From positions 62,001-126,000 of the forward strand of contig NZ_PGGM01000004.1 of assembly GCF_003010965.1 (NCBI RefSeq): DNA of 64,000 nt. Direction: 5' to 3'. A program made the translations under genes and the position numbers. This DNA is from Phyllobacterium sophorae. GTDB lineage: Bacteria > Pseudomonadota > Alphaproteobacteria > Rhizobiales > Rhizobiaceae. This document shows, piece by piece, positions 16,773 through 26,988 of this stretch. Under the pieces are notes generated by a model. The model worked only from the letters and a program-made list of their open reading frames with translations, made no database searches and was not told the origin of the DNA. Positions within the stretch are counted from its first letter, which is position 1; every line of letters starts with the position of its first letter.

Positions 16773-17924
16773 ATGGCCCTTCATTTTGAACCGGAAGAAT
16801 TTGCCGCGCGCCGCGACCGGCTTATGATAGTGATGGCCGAGCAGAAGCTGGATGCGGTCCTGCTGTTTGCGCAGGAAAGCATGTATTGGCTTACCGGCTA
16901 CGACACCTTCGGCTTTTGCTTCTTCCAGTGTCTCGTCGTGAAGGCCGATGGCAGCAATGTCCTGATGACCCGCTCCGCCGATCTGCGGCAAGCGCGCCAG
17001 ACTTCCAACATCGAAAACATCATTGTTTGGGCCGACCGCGACAATGCCAATCCCGCAGCAGATTTGCGCGAAATCCTGAATGATCTCGATCTGCTTGGGT
17101 GCCGCATCGGCATTGAATATCAGACCCATGGGCTGACCGCGGCCAACGGACGGAAGCTGGACGAACAGCTCACCGCATTCGGACAGCTCGTCGATATTTC
17201 GGGCATTGTCGACAAGCTGCGCGTTCTGAAGAGCCCTGCAGAAATCGTATATAGCCGCAAGGCTGCTGAACTGGGTGATGAAGCCCTTGATGCCGCGGTA
17301 AAGCTGACGAAGGCGGGTGCCGACGAAGGTGCCATTCTCGCCGCCATGCAATCGGCGATATTCATCGGCGGTGGCGATTATCCGGCCAATGAGTTCATCA
17401 TCGGCTCCGGTGAAGATGCGCTTCTGTGCCGCTATAAGGCCGGCCGGCGCAAGTTGACCAAGAATGATCAGCTGACATTGGAATGGGCTGGCGTCTATCG
17501 CCACTATCACGCCCCCATGATGCGTACTGTACTCACAGGCAAGGCTTCGAAACGCCATCAGGAACTCTATGAAGCGGCCCATGAAGCGCTGCTTGCCGTC
17601 GAAGCTGCCATGACACCTGCCTCCACGTTCGGCGATGTCTTCGACGCACATGCCAAGGTTATGGAGAGCCACGAGCTGACCCGCCACCGCCTCAACGCTT
17701 GCGGCTATTCTGTCGGCGCGCGCTTTACGCCGTCATGGATGGATATGCCGATGTTTTATTCCGGCAATCCGGAACGGATTCAGCCCGATATGACACTATT
17801 TGCCCACATGATCATCATGGATTCAGATACCAGCACGGCCATGACCCTTGGCCGGACATATCTCACGACGAATGGTGATGCGGAGCCGCTTTCTCGCCAG
17901 CCTCTTGACTTGATCGTAAAATAA
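16773..17924 (+). CDS. M24 (creatinase/aminopeptidase P fold) family protein with altered metal site
   Basis: A 383-residue pita-bread protein: N-terminal creatinase-like domain (residues 1-145, LDAVLLFAQESMYWLTGYDT) and a C-terminal M24 domain. The usual Asp ligands in the D..G.....D.-RT pattern are replaced: the sequence reads LTLEWAGVYRHYHAPMMRTV, with E237 and A248 at those positions. The closing segment is HMIIMDSDTSTAMTLGRTYL. Loss of the dinuclear metal site is known for creatinase and ectoine hydrolase, so a metal-independent amidinohydrolase or amidase is more likely than an Xaa-Pro peptidase. ATG 16773 gives the family length. Confidence 0.85.
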   Translation: MALHFEPEEFAARRDRLMIVMAEQKLDAVLLFAQESMYWLTGYDTFGFCFFQCLVVKADGSNVLMTRSADLRQARQTSNIENIIVWADRDNANPAADLREILNDLDLLGCRIGIEYQTHGLTAANGRKLDEQLTAFGQLVDISGIVDKLRVLKSPAEIVYSRKAAELGDEALDAAVKLTKAGADEGAILAAMQSAIFIGGGDYPANEFIIGSGEDALLCRYKAGRRKLTKNDQLTLEWAGVYRHYHAPMMRTVLTGKASKRHQELYEAAHEALLAVEAAMTPASTFGDVFDAHAKVMESHELTRHRLNACGYSVGARFTPSWMDMPMFYSGNPERIQPDMTLFAHMIIMDSDTSTAMTLGRTYLTTNGDAEPLSRQPLDLIVK

Positions 17925-17984
17925 AACTTTTGTCTGCTTCTATTTTCTTAAGTGGACTAACAGGTGGCTCATGACGGGGTTTGA

Positions 17985-18620
17985 GTGAAGATGATATCGC
18001 GTAACTCAATGACATGCGCAGTCGCCATTCTGGCAGGGCTTGCACTCACCGCGTGCAATAGCTCAGAATCCCCGATTGGCGTTACCAAATCTGATCTGAC
18101 AACGGCCCAAGGTAGCCAGACAGCGCCTGCACCAGGAACACCAGCACCACCGGGCGCACCAGCAGGGGCTACACCAAACGCACCCGCCAGTGGCACAGTC
18201 ACTGCATCTGGAACGACTCAGGCCGCTACACCAACCGCGCCTGGCACGCTTCGCACGGCAAAATTGCGATTTGCACCTATCGTGGGTGCGCCGATTGCAG
18301 CTGCTACACCACTGTCGCAGCGGCTGTCAGCGCTCGCAAAGGAAAAGGGCATCACGCTTGGCACGGCTGCCGATACAGATAATACCCATATTATGAAAGG
18401 CTACTTCTCTGCCCTCCCCGACGGCAATCAGACGACGATCATCTATGTATGGGATGTGCTTGATCCCGCGGGGACGCGCCTTCACCGCATCCAGGGCCAG
18501 GAAAAGGTTCCAGGAGGCGGTGCTGATCCGTGGAGCTCAGTCCCGCCCAAGACCATGGAAGGGATTGCTGACAAGGCAATACAAGGCTATCTGTCATGGG
18601 TATCCGGCGCCAAGACGTGA
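17985..18620 (+). CDS. Putative lipoprotein with Pro/Ala/Thr-rich linker
   Basis: A 211-residue exported protein. The signal MTCAVAILAGLALTAC ends in a classical lipobox (LTAC). About 80 residues of Pro/Ala/Gly/Thr low-complexity follow and then a folded domain (residues 95-211: LRFAPIVGAPIAAATPLSQR, GKYFS-like KGYFSALPDGNQTTIIYVWD, DPAGTRLHRIQGQEKVPGG). I do not recognise a named function for this family. The start is GTG 17985 or ATG 17991; GGGG lies upstream of both. It precedes prs by 145 bases. Confidence 0.75.
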   Translation: MKMISRNSMTCAVAILAGLALTACNSSESPIGVTKSDLTTAQGSQTAPAPGTPAPPGAPAGATPNAPASGTVTASGTTQAATPTAPGTLRTAKLRFAPIVGAPIAAATPLSQRLSALAKEKGITLGTAADTDNTHIMKGYFSALPDGNQTTIIYVWDVLDPAGTRLHRIQGQEKVPGGGADPWSSVPPKTMEGIADKAIQGYLSWVSGAKT

Positions 18621-18765
18621 CATATTTACGCGTTTTGCGCGATATTCCCGTTGAATTGTGCATGAATCTTGCTTGCGCGCTTGCAATGTGCGTCAAGCAC
18701 AGTAAAAGGCCCGCCATATCCTTTACTTGGCTGACGCTCTGAAAAAGACGTGAGGAAAATACGGC

Positions 18766-19698
18766 ATGAAACTCTTCGCGGGCAATTCCAATCGTGTTCT
18801 CGCCGAATCTGTCGCCAAATATCTCAACATTCCACTCGGAAAGGCCAGCGTTCGGCGCTTCGCTGACCAGGAGATTTTTGTCGAAATTCAAGAGAATGTC
18901 CGCGGCGAAGACGTCTTCGTGATGCAATCGACATCATTCCCAGCGAATGATCATTTGATGGAATTGCTCATCATGATCGATGCGTTCCGCAGGTCATCGG
19001 CAAAACGCATCACAGCCGTGCTTCCCTATTTTGGCTATGCGCGCCAAGACCGCAAACCTGGTCCGCGCACACCTATTTCTGCCAAGCTGGTTGCAAATCT
19101 GATCACTGAAGCCGGCGCGAACCGCGTCCTCACCCTCGACCTGCACGCTGGCCAGATCCAGGGCTTTTTCGATATTCCGACCGACAATCTCTATGCCGTT
19201 CCGGTCATCGCGCGTGATGTCCGCGCTCATTACGGCACTTCAAACGTCATGGTCGTTTCGCCCGATGTTGGCGGTGTCGTTCGTGCCCGCTCGCTGGCAA
19301 AGCGCATCGACGCCCAACTCGCCATTGTCGACAAGCGCCGCGATCGCCCGGGCGAGTCGGAAGTCATGAATGTCATCGGCGATGTTCGCGGCAAGGACTG
19401 CCTGCTGTTCGACGACATCGTCGATTCCGGCGGCACTCTGTGCAACGCCGCCGAGGCCCTGCTGGCGAAAGGCGCCACAAGTGTGACTGCCTATATCACA
19501 CATGGCGTCCTGTCTGGAGGCGCCGTCGCCCGTATCGGCGGCTCCAAGCTCAAGGAACTGGTTATCACCGACTCCATACAGCCAACCCCAGCGATCGAAG
19601 CCGCGCACAATATCCGCGTGCTGTCGATTTCCGATCTGATCGGCGAAGCGGTCTCGCGCACGGCATCGGAAGAATCCGTCTCCAGTCTGTTCGACTAA
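18766..19698 (+). CDS. prs: Ribose-phosphate pyrophosphokinase (PRPP synthase)
   Basis: A 310-residue enzyme that makes PRPP from ribose-5-phosphate and ATP, feeding purine, pyrimidine, His and Trp synthesis. Hallmarks are the ATP-binding [18 protein letters not shown] region, the flexible metal-binding motif [14 protein letters not shown], and the PRPP loop [28 protein letters not shown] lies before ATG. It is followed after 214 bases by rplY; this prs-ctc/rplY-pth-ychF order is common in bacteria. Confidence 0.97.
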   Translation: MKLFAGNSNRVLAESVAKYLNIPLGKASVRRFADQEIFVEIQENVRGEDVFVMQSTSFPANDHLMELLIMIDAFRRSSAKRITAVLPYFGYARQDRKPGPRTPISAKLVANLITEAGANRVLTLDLHAGQIQGFFDIPTDNLYAVPVIARDVRAHYGTSNVMVVSPDVGGVVRARSLAKRIDAQLAIVDKRRDRPGESEVMNVIGDVRGKDCLLFDDIVDSGGTLCNAAEALLAKGATSVTAYITHGVLSGGAVARIGGSKLKELVITDSIQPTPAIEAAHNIRVLSISDLIGEAVSRTASEESVSSLFD

Positions 19699-19779
19699 AC
19701 AATCTGCAGCAATATTGCAGACAATGGCGCGCTGGCTTCGGGTGAAGCAACTTGCGCAATGGCCGTCTTTCCGTTATAG

Positions 19780-19828
19780 ACCCGCCATCCGCGTAGACAC
19801 CCTTGGAGGCAACGCGGAATGGGGCGGT
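19780..19828 (+). promoter_or_regulatory. Structured leader element upstream of rplY
   Basis: CCGCGT (19789-19794) pairs perfectly with ACGCGG (19812-19817), and the stem continues outward as CCGCCAT against ATGGGGCGG with small bulges. The loop carries CCTTGGAGG. The element lies 85 bases before the rplY start, has no T run and is therefore not a terminator. An autoregulatory r-protein leader is inferred. Confidence 0.45.
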
Positions 19829-19912
19829 CATAATGGGCCGCTTCATGTTTTTTGGACAGCCGACCATCGGCCTCAAAGAACACTCCAGATTTGAACCTCG
19901 AAAGGAAATGCC

Positions 19913-20545
19913 ATGAGCGAAGCATACGAGCTCAAGGCCGAGGCGCGCGAACGGGTCGGTAAGGGGTCCGCCCGGGAAATTCGCCGCAACGGTAAAGTGC
20001 CAGCAGTCATCTATGGTGACAAGCAGGCGCCAATCTCGATTACCCTCGATTACAAGACGCTGTACTACAAGATTCACGGCGGCGGTTTCAAGACGACGAT
20101 TGCCAACATCCTTCTCGATGGCAAGTCGATTCAGGTCCTTCCGAAGGACTTCCAGCTTGATCCTGTCAGTGACAAGCCAGTACACGTTGATTTCCTGCGC
20201 GTATCGGCCAAGTCGGTCGTCAACGTGCATGTACCGATCCACTTCCACAATGAAGACGCAGCACCCGGCATCAAGCGCGGCGGTGTTCTCAATATCGTTC
20301 GTCACGATGTTGAGCTTCATGCTCCAGCAAACGCCATTCCGGACGCGATCGATATCGATCTGACCGGCTTGCAGATCGGTGACTCGATTCACATTTCCGC
20401 TGTGACCCTGCCAAAGGGTGTCACGACGGTCATTCAGGATCGCGATTTCACCATCGCCACCATCGTTGGCCACGCCGCTGAAGTAGAAGAAGTCACTGAA
20501 GCTGCTGCGGAAACCACCGAAACCGAAGAAAAAGAAGGCGAGTAA
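19913..20545 (+). CDS. rplY: 50S ribosomal protein L25/general stress protein Ctc
   Basis: A 210-residue long-form L25 (Ctc/TL5 type). The N-terminal 5S rRNA-binding domain includes [20 protein letters not shown] and the domain end [22 protein letters not shown]-terminal beta-rich domain ([19 protein letters not shown]) and an acidic tail rich in Glu/Thr follow. AAAGGAAA precedes ATG. The gene sits between prs and pth as in many genomes. An unusually structured leader lies upstream. Confidence 0.95.
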   Translation: MSEAYELKAEARERVGKGSAREIRRNGKVPAVIYGDKQAPISITLDYKTLYYKIHGGGFKTTIANILLDGKSIQVLPKDFQLDPVSDKPVHVDFLRVSAKSVVNVHVPIHFHNEDAAPGIKRGGVLNIVRHDVELHAPANAIPDAIDIDLTGLQIGDSIHISAVTLPKGVTTVIQDRDFTIATIVGHAAEVEEVTEAAAETTETEEKEGE

Positions 20546-20575
20546 TCGTCTCTCTGACTATTGGGAGCTAGGCGC

Positions 20576-21301
20576 GTGCTGCTTATCGCAGGTCTTGGCA
20601 ATCCGGGCTCCCAATATGCTGCAAACCGGCACAATATCGGTTTCATGGCGGCGGATGAGATACACCGCCGCCATAATTTTTCGCCTTGGACCAAGAAGTT
20701 CCAGGCACTTGTCGCCGACGGTATGATCGACGGCGAAAAGACCATCCTGATCAAGCCCCAGACCTTCATGAACCTGTCAGGCCAAGCCGTCGGCGAAGCC
20801 TTGCGCTTCTACAAACTGGATCTCGGCGACCTGGTTGTCATCTATGACGAACTCGACTTGCCCTCAGGCAAGGTACGCGTGAAAACAGGCGGGGGTGCAG
20901 GTGGTCACAACGGGATCAAGTCGATCGATGCGCACTGCGGTAAGGAATATCGCCGCGTACGGCTCGGTATTGGCCACCCTGGTGTCAAGGAAATGGTTTC
21001 GAATCATGTCCTCGGTAATTTTGCCAAAGCCGACCGCGAGTGGCTGGACCCGCTGCTCGACGCGATTGCTGTCAATGCCGGGCTTCTCGTCAAGAAGGAC
21101 GATTCCAGTTTCATGAATCGCATGGCCCTGGCTGTGGGCAATAGCGCCAAGACGACGACTGAAACGGTCGAAAAGCCTGTTGCAAAATCCGCCGGTCAAA
21201 GCCATATCCGGCAAGCGCGCAGCCAAAAGCCTGCCGTCAACATTCCAAAATCCGGCCCGATGGCCGACATGCTGAACAAACTCTTCGGTAAGAAAGAATA
21301 A
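20576..21301 (+). CDS. pth: Peptidyl-tRNA hydrolase
   Basis: A 241-residue esterase that frees tRNA from drop-off peptidyl-tRNA. The catalytic His is in [12 protein letters not shown] and the partner Asp in [33 protein letters not shown] and [13 protein letters not shown] are also seen. The C-terminal 50 residues are a basic, Lys/Ala-rich extension absent from E. coli Pth but usual in Rhizobiales. GTG 20576 has GGAG eight bases upstream and starts the protein at [11 protein letters not shown]; the TTG at 20561 overlaps that ribosome site. Confidence 0.95.
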   Translation: MLLIAGLGNPGSQYAANRHNIGFMAADEIHRRHNFSPWTKKFQALVADGMIDGEKTILIKPQTFMNLSGQAVGEALRFYKLDLGDLVVIYDELDLPSGKVRVKTGGGAGGHNGIKSIDAHCGKEYRRVRLGIGHPGVKEMVSNHVLGNFAKADREWLDPLLDAIAVNAGLLVKKDDSSFMNRMALAVGNSAKTTTETVEKPVAKSAGQSHIRQARSQKPAVNIPKSGPMADMLNKLFGKKE

Positions 21302-21313
21302 GGATCGCACATT

Positions 21314-22417
21314 ATGGGTTTCAAATGCGGCATCGTTGGCTTGCCAAATGTTGGTAAATCGACGCTTTTTAACGCCCTGACCAGAACCGCCGCCGCCCAA
21401 GCTGCGAACTATCCGTTCTGCACGATCGAGCCGAATACGGGCGAAGTCGCCGTGCCCGATCCGCGCCTGCAGGCGATCGCAAAGATCGGCAAGTCTGCCA
21501 ACATCGTTCCTACCCGCATCAGCTTCGTCGATATCGCCGGCCTGGTACGCGGCGCCTCGAAGGGCGAAGGCCTCGGCAATCAGTTCCTCGCAAATATCCG
21601 CGAAGTCGACGCGATCGTACATGTCCTGCGCTGCTTCGAGGACGATGATATCACCCACGTGGAAGGTCGAATTGATCCTGTGTCGGATGCCGAGACAGTC
21701 GAAACCGAATTGATGCTATCTGACCTCGAAAGCCTCGAACGCCGCATCGTCCAGTTCCGCAAGCGCGCCAGCAGCAAGGACAAGGAAGCGCTGACCGTGC
21801 TGCCCGTCATGGAACAGGCACTTGGGCTGCTTCAGGACGGGCAGCCAGTCCGGTTCATGCTGAACGGCATTGCCGCCGAAGACCTTGCCATCCTGCAATC
21901 GCTTAATCTTCTGACATCCAAGCCAGTGCTCTATGTCTGTAATGTCGCGGAGGGCGATGCAGCGACCGGCAATCAATATACCGAAGCAGTGGACGAAATG
22001 GCGACTGGCCAGGGCGCTGAAACCGTAACGATATCAGCTGCGATCGAAGCGGAAGTAGCTCAACTGCCGGATGAGGAAGCCAAGGAATATCTGGAGGCGA
22101 TGAATCTTGATGAGCCGGGTCTCGACCGGTTGATCCGCGCCGGCTACAAGCTGTTGCACCTGATCACCTATTTCACTGTTGGACCGAAGGAAGCACGCGC
22201 ATGGACTGTCGAGCGTGGATCCAAAGCACCGCAGGCTGCCGGGGTCATCCACACGGATTTCGAGCGCGGATTCATTCGCGCGCAAACGATCGCCTACCAT
22301 GATTATGTCAACCTCGGCGGCGAAGTGGCCGCAAAGGAAGCTGGCAAGGCGCGCGATGAAGGCAAGGAGTATATCGTCCAGGATGGCGACATCATGCTGT
22401 TCAGGTTCAATACATAG
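21314..22417 (+). CDS. ychF: Ribosome-binding ATPase YchF/Obg-like
   Basis: A 367-residue P-loop protein of the Obg/HflX class that prefers ATP. Motifs: G1 [16 protein letters not shown], switch region [12 protein letters not shown]3 [20 protein letters not shown], the altered G4 NVAEGD that explains ATP use, and the C-terminal TGS domain ([20 protein letters not shown] to [14 protein letters not shown]). It binds ribosomes and is linked to stress responses. AAGGATCG precedes ATG; the gene is 12 bases after pth. Confidence 0.96.
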   Translation: MGFKCGIVGLPNVGKSTLFNALTRTAAAQAANYPFCTIEPNTGEVAVPDPRLQAIAKIGKSANIVPTRISFVDIAGLVRGASKGEGLGNQFLANIREVDAIVHVLRCFEDDDITHVEGRIDPVSDAETVETELMLSDLESLERRIVQFRKRASSKDKEALTVLPVMEQALGLLQDGQPVRFMLNGIAAEDLAILQSLNLLTSKPVLYVCNVAEGDAATGNQYTEAVDEMATGQGAETVTISAAIEAEVAQLPDEEAKEYLEAMNLDEPGLDRLIRAGYKLLHLITYFTVGPKEARAWTVERGSKAPQAAGVIHTDFERGFIRAQTIAYHDYVNLGGEVAAKEAGKARDEGKEYIVQDGDIMLFRFNT

Positions 22418-22431
22418 GGTCTCGGCACGAT

Positions 22432-22902
22432 ATGAGCGAGCATTCCCCCAAATATGCCTATGAGGATTTCATCGTCGGCAGCGAATGGCCGCTGGGTTCC
22501 AAAATCGTAACGGCAGAGGAAATCATTGATTTCGCCAGCCAGTTCGACCCGCAGCCGTTCCATCTCGATGAGGCCGCTGGTAAGGCGAGCATTCTCGGTG
22601 GGCTTGCTGCATCCGGCTGGCACACGGCTTCGATGTTCATGCGCATGCTGTGCGACGCATATCTGTTGGATTCTACATCGCAAGGCGCACCGGGGATCGA
22701 CTACGTCAAATGGAAGCAGCCGGTTCTAGCTGGTGATACGCTGACCGGAAAGACGACCGTTCTCGACCGGCGCCTGTCAAAGTCGAAGCCGTCGCTCGGG
22801 TTCGTCAAGCTGTACCATGCAGTCTTCAATCAGAACGATATACTCGTCTGCGAACTGGAGCACACCGCCATGTTTTCACTGCGGGAGCCGATCGCATCAT
22901 GA
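22432..22902 (+). CDS. MaoC-family dehydratase (hot-dog fold), first of a pair
   Basis: A 156-residue single hot-dog domain. The hydratase-2-like segment is FASQFDPQPFHLDEAAG with the D..H dyad, then LAASGWHTASMFMRM. Members hydrate enoyl-CoA or act in dicarboxylic acyl-CoA pathways; the substrate cannot be told. It overlaps the second MaoC gene by four bases, so a heterodimer or double hot-dog assembly is plausible. Confidence 0.88.
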   Translation: MSEHSPKYAYEDFIVGSEWPLGSKIVTAEEIIDFASQFDPQPFHLDEAAGKASILGGLAASGWHTASMFMRMLCDAYLLDSTSQGAPGIDYVKWKQPVLAGDTLTGKTTVLDRRLSKSKPSLGFVKLYHAVFNQNDILVCELEHTAMFSLREPIAS

Positions 22903-23369
22903 GTCGTGAGATCGACAAATTCATCGGCGTTGAGCGGGATCTCGGTACATACACATTCTCGGCCGAGGAGATCGTCGCCTTCGCCAAGAAATATGATCCA
23001 CAGCGCTTTCACGTCGACGCTGATGCGGCAAAAAACCGCAACTTTGGGTCCCTCTGCGCCTCGGGCTGGCACACCACAGCTGTCTGGATGCGTTTGAATG
23101 TCGAAGACATGAAGACCCAGGTTCAATCAGCAATTCAGCGCGGCGAGCAACCGCCGCAATTTGGCCCATCCCCAGGATTCGAAAACCTCAAATGGCTGAA
23201 GCCGGTTTACGCCGGCGACACAATCCGATTCACTCGAACATTGAATGCTATGCGAGCGCTCCAGTCGCGCCCTGGCTGGTGGATGATGCAGATGTCCTCC
23301 GCAGCCTATAATCAGAAGGGCGACAAGGTTCTGGAATTCGACAGTGCTGCGCTGATTGCCCTGCCATAA
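22899..23369 (+). CDS. MaoC-family dehydratase, second of a pair
   Basis: A 156-residue paralogue of the preceding protein, with FAKKYDPQRFHVDADAAKN in the active-site helix and LCASGWHTTAVWMRL after it. ATGA overlap with gene one implies translational coupling. The paralogues are equal in length but diverged outside the active site, suggesting an old duplication kept for a two-subunit enzyme. The stop lies one base before the convergent apt stop. Confidence 0.88.
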   Translation: MSREIDKFIGVERDLGTYTFSAEEIVAFAKKYDPQRFHVDADAAKNRNFGSLCASGWHTTAVWMRLNVEDMKTQVQSAIQRGEQPPQFGPSPGFENLKWLKPVYAGDTIRFTRTLNAMRALQSRPGWWMMQMSSAAYNQKGDKVLEFDSAALIALP

Positions 23370-23370
23370 G

Positions 23371-23916
23371 TCAATGGCCCTCGAAAGCGATCAGCGTACG
23401 CACATTCACGCCAAGTGCTTCAAGCTTCTTGCGACCGCCCAGGTCCGGTAGATCAATGATGAAGCAGGCGCTGACAATATCGGCGCCCATCTGCTGCAGA
23501 AGCTTCACAGCGCCCTCAGCAGTCCCGCCCGTCGCGATGAGATCATCGACCAGAATAACCTTGTCTCCAGGTACGATTGCGTCCCGGTGCATCTCCATCT
23601 CATCCACGCCATATTCAAGACTGTAGGCGATGCTAACCGTATCGTGCGGGAGCTTCCCCTTCTTGCGTATGGGAACGAACCCCGACGAGAGCTGGTGGGC
23701 CATTGCTCCACCAATAATGAAACCCCGGGCCTCGATGCCGGCCACCTTGTCCACTTTGCCGCCGGCGTAGGGATGCACAAGTTCATCTACCGCGCGGCGA
23801 AAGGCGCGCGCATTGCCGAGCAGCGTTGTGATATCTCGGAACATCACCCCGGGCTTGGGATAATCGGGTATGTTGCGGATGGCATCGACCAGCGTTTGCT
23901 TCAATGTGGAATCCAT
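23371..23916 (-). CDS. apt: Adenine phosphoribosyltransferase
   Basis: A 181-residue salvage enzyme converting adenine and PRPP to AMP. The PRPP-binding loop is [20 protein letters not shown], the N-terminal flexible region [20 protein letters not shown], and the hood region [20 protein letters not shown] 23916 has AGGAG eight bases upstream, so the seven extra upstream codons are untranslated. Convergent with the MaoC pair with no room for a terminator. Confidence 0.96.
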   Translation of the reverse strand: MDSTLKQTLVDAIRNIPDYPKPGVMFRDITTLLGNARAFRRAVDELVHPYAGGKVDKVAGIEARGFIIGGAMAHQLSSGFVPIRKKGKLPHDTVSIAYSLEYGVDEMEMHRDAIVPGDKVILVDDLIATGGTAEGAVKLLQQMGADIVSACFIIDLPDLGGRKKLEALGVNVRTLIAFEGH

Positions 23917-23976
23917 CTGATCGCTCCTTCGTGCCAATGACAGGTTCTCGCTATCTAGCGTTCCTGTCTTTCAAAA

Positions 23977-23998
23977 GAAAAGGGCGCCGAGCGCCCCT
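23977..23998 (-). terminator. Terminator of the petABC operon
   Basis: GGGCGC/GCGCCC stem with a CGA loop; on the minus strand it is followed by TTTTCTTTTG. It lies 26 bases after the cytochrome c1 stop. Confidence 0.85.
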
Positions 23999-24023
23999 TC
24001 CAAATTCCGAGTTTGATCAGAGC

Positions 24024-24887
24024 TCAATGCTCAACGTCAGCCCAGATCCGGCGCTTGGCCACGTAAACCAATCCCGCAAACAGAACGAGGAAGATCATGA
24101 CGCGGAAACCGGTCTTCTTGCGTTCTTCCAGATGAGGCTCGGCCGCCCACATCAAAAACGCCGAGATATCCTGGGAATATTGGGCCAGCGTCTGGGGAGA
24201 ACCATCATCATAGGTCACCTGGCCGTCCTGCAAAGGCTGAGCCATGGCAAGCGACTTGGCGGCAATGAAGTATGGGTTGTAGTGCGTACCTTCGGGTATC
24301 TGCATACCCTCCGGCGGCGTTTCGCCGAAACCGGTCAGCAGCGCATGGATATAATCCGGACCACCTTCCTGGTACTGAGTGAAGATGTCGGCGAGGAAAA
24401 GTGGGAAGCCACGCTCGACTGCGCGCGCCTTGGCGATGAGTGAAAAGTCTGGCGGAACAGCACCGCCATTGGCTGCTGCGGCGGCCTGCGCATTAGGATA
24501 GGGCGACGGAAAATGGTCGGCCGGGATGGCTTTGCGATTGACGATTTCGCCATCCGCATTGGGCGCATCCGGCACTTCATATTCCGCGGCAAATGCCTTT
24601 ACCTGTGCTTCGGTGTAACCAAGCTCTTCGAGAGAACGGAATGGCACCAAATTCATCGAATGACAGGCGGAGCACACTTCCTTGTAGATCTTCAGACCGC
24701 GCTGCAGTTGCTGCTTGTCGTAGTGACCGAATGGACCGGCGAAGGTCCAGTCCAGTTCGGCTGGCTTCTTGATCGGAAAATGCGTCGGTTCAGCCGCATT
24801 GTGAGCTTCTTCGGCGGCGTAAGCACCACTGAAAGCCAACATTGTACCAAGACCGGCAGCTGCGAGACCGAGGAGGATTTTTTTCAT
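24024..24887 (-). CDS. petC: Cytochrome c1 of the bc1 complex
   Basis: A 287-residue periplasmic c-type cytochrome anchored by one C-terminal helix (VMIFLVLFAGLVYVAKRRIW). A cleavable signal peptide (ILLGLAAAGLGTMLAFSGAYA) precedes the haem motif CSACH in EVCSACHSMNLVPFR; the Met ligand is probably in AKSLAMAQPL. It passes electrons from the Rieske protein to cytochrome c. ATG 24887 is preceded by AAGGA; the much longer open frame upstream is antisense noise in petB. Cytochrome b and c1 are separate genes, unlike the fused fbcH of Bradyrhizobium. Confidence 0.96.
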   Translation of the reverse strand: MKKILLGLAAAGLGTMLAFSGAYAAEEAHNAAEPTHFPIKKPAELDWTFAGPFGHYDKQQLQRGLKIYKEVCSACHSMNLVPFRSLEELGYTEAQVKAFAAEYEVPDAPNADGEIVNRKAIPADHFPSPYPNAQAAAAANGGAVPPDFSLIAKARAVERGFPLFLADIFTQYQEGGPDYIHALLTGFGETPPEGMQIPEGTHYNPYFIAAKSLAMAQPLQDGQVTYDDGSPQTLAQYSQDISAFLMWAAEPHLEERKKTGFRVMIFLVLFAGLVYVAKRRIWADVEH

Positions 24888-24916
24888 GGGGAAGTCCTTT
24901 GAGCCCTTCACGATTC

Positions 24917-26215
24917 TCAGCCTTTGGTTTCCGGAGCAGCGGCAATACCTGCCGGCTGACCACCGCTCTTGTTTTTCGCAAGCACCGCCTCGGTGATCGA
25001 ATTCGGCAATCGACGTGGTGTCTCGATCAGACCGAGCAACGGCATGAGGACGACGAAGAACCCGAAGTAATATGCCGTCCCTACCTGCGAGAAGAGCGTG
25101 TAGAGGCCTTCGGCCGGACGCGATCCGAGCCAGCCAAGCATGATGGCGTTGGCTACGAATACCCAGAAGAACAGCTTGTACCACGGGCGGTAAACCGCTG
25201 ATCGGACCTTTGATGTATCGAGCCAGGGCACGATGAACAGGATAGCGATCGAACCGAACATGATCAGGACGCCGCCGAGCTTGGAGTTGATCGGCCCGAT
25301 GTTGAAGGTGATGGCGCGCAGCATGGCGTAGAACGGCAGGAAGTACCATTCTGGAACGATGTGCGCTGGAGTCTTCAAAGAATCAGCCTGAATGTAGTTG
25401 TCCGGATGCCCCATGTAGTTCGGTAGATAGAATACGAAATAGGCGAAGAGGATGAAGAACAGCACCAGTCCAAACGCATCCTTCACGGTCGCATAAGGGG
25501 TGAAAGCGACTGTATCGGTCTTCGATTTCACTTCGATACCTGTCGGATTGGTCTGGCCGGTCACGTGCAATGCCCAGACGTGCAGAACAACGACGCCTGC
25601 GATCATGAAGGGCAGCAGGTAATGAAGCGAGAAGAAACGGTTGAGCGTCGGATTATCCACGGCAAAGCCACCAAGCAGCAGTTGCTGGATCGGATCTCCA
25701 ATGATCGGAAATGCCGTGAAGAAACCAGTAATAACGGTGGCGCCCCAGAAGGACATCTGCCCCCATGGCAAAACATAGCCCATGAAGGCGGTCGCCATCA
25801 TCAGGAGCAGGATGATCACACCGAGAATCCAGAGCAGTTCGCGGGGCGCCTTGTACGAACCGTAATAAAGGCCGCGGAAGATATGCACATAAACGGCGAG
25901 GAAGAACATCGAAGCGCCGTTGGAATGCAGATAGCGCAGCAGCCATCCGGAGTTCACGTCGCGCATGATCTTTTCAACGGATGTAAATGCAAGGCCCGTA
26001 TCGGCAGCATAATGCATCGCCAGGACGACACCGGTGAGGATCTGCGAAACCAGCATAAGTGCCAGAATGCCACCGAATGCATAGGCATAGTTCAGATTGC
26101 GCGGAACTGGATACGCAACGAATGAATCGTACATCAGACGTGGCAACGGCAGCCGCGCGTCAATCCACTTTTCGATACCAGTGTTCGGCGTATAGGATGA
26201 ATGTCCACCGCTCAT
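24917..26215 (-). CDS. petB: Cytochrome b of the bc1 complex
   Basis: A 432-residue, eight-helix subunit carrying both b haems and the quinol sites. Visible hallmarks are the haem-ligand helices ([49 protein letters not shown]), the Qo loop segment [19 protein letters not shown] and the conserved [14 protein letters not shown]. The C-terminus carries a polar tail. It is the middle gene of petA-petB-petC, 21 bases after petA. Confidence 0.97.
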   Translation of the reverse strand: MSGGHSSYTPNTGIEKWIDARLPLPRLMYDSFVAYPVPRNLNYAYAFGGILALMLVSQILTGVVLAMHYAADTGLAFTSVEKIMRDVNSGWLLRYLHSNGASMFFLAVYVHIFRGLYYGSYKAPRELLWILGVIILLLMMATAFMGYVLPWGQMSFWGATVITGFFTAFPIIGDPIQQLLLGGFAVDNPTLNRFFSLHYLLPFMIAGVVVLHVWALHVTGQTNPTGIEVKSKTDTVAFTPYATVKDAFGLVLFFILFAYFVFYLPNYMGHPDNYIQADSLKTPAHIVPEWYFLPFYAMLRAITFNIGPINSKLGGVLIMFGSIAILFIVPWLDTSKVRSAVYRPWYKLFFWVFVANAIMLGWLGSRPAEGLYTLFSQVGTAYYFGFFVVLMPLLGLIETPRRLPNSITEAVLAKNKSGGQPAGIAAAPETKG

Positions 26216-26236
26216 GTCGTGTCTCCCCGTGGAACC

Positions 26237-26800
26237 TTAGCCGATCTTGATGACGGTATCGGAAATGAATGAAAGTGGCGGGATAGGCAGATTCTCGGGC
26301 GCTGGCCCTTTGCGAACGCGACCGGCCGTATCGTAGTGCGAACCATGACAAGGGCAGAACCAGCCACCAAAATCACCCTGCTGACCAAGGGGGATACAGC
26401 CAAGATGGGTGCAGACACCCACCATCACCAACCAGTTTTCCTTGTCCTTGGAAGCGGTACGATCAGCATCTGTGGCCTGGGCATCCGTTGGCAGATTGGC
26501 ATTGCGCGCAATCGGATCTTTCAGCTGGCTCAGCTCGACAGCCTTGGCTTCCTCGACTTCCTTGGGCGTGCGATTGCGAATGAAAATCGGCTTGCCGCGC
26601 CACTTGACCGTCAGGGACATACCCGGCTGAACAGCCGAAACATCAACTTCGATAGACGAGACTGCCAGCGTAGATGCGTCCGGTCTCATTTGATCAATGA
26701 AGGGCCAAGCAAAGGCACCTGCACCGACCACACCGGCCATACCTGTCGCAATATAGAGGAAGTCACGCCGTGTCGGCTCGGTCGTATCGTGTGCGCTCAC
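26237..26800 (-). CDS. petA: Rieske iron-sulfur protein of the bc1 complex
   Basis: A 187-residue subunit with a twin-arginine type N-terminal anchor ([20 protein letters not shown]) and a Rieske domain whose two loops, [11 protein letters not shown] and [10 protein letters not shown], hold the 2Fe-2S cluster with two Cys and two His plus a disulfide. It accepts the first quinol electron. The start is GTG 26800 with AAGGA nine bases upstream. The operon promoter should lie in 26801-26988. Confidence 0.96.
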   Translation of the reverse strand: MSAHDTTEPTRRDFLYIATGMAGVVGAGAFAWPFIDQMRPDASTLAVSSIEVDVSAVQPGMSLTVKWRGKPIFIRNRTPKEVEEAKAVELSQLKDPIARNANLPTDAQATDADRTASKDKENWLVMVGVCTHLGCIPLGQQGDFGGWFCPCHGSHYDTAGRVRKGPAPENLPIPPLSFISDTVIKIG

Positions 26801-26988
26801 GGGGCCTGTTCCTTTCCGAATAACAACGCAGCGGGAGAATCCACTATGTCAGCATAATAGAAGACAGGCCCAAGAAAATGAGCCCCGTGGAATCCCCAGC
26901 ATATTGCGTGGTTTCTAAGCATGTCCCTTCGGCTTGTCCAGCCTGACAGGGCCACAAGGGCAGGATGTCGCAGGGATAGGCAGCCGTA

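Noticed and set aside
19703-19721. TCTGCA/TGCAGA palindrome after prs
   Set aside because: Short, no T run, and no repeated copy; no role can be supported.
19565-20473. 302-residue minus-strand frame across prs and rplY
   Set aside because: Antisense to two certain genes, spans their intergenic gap, and shows no protein family features.
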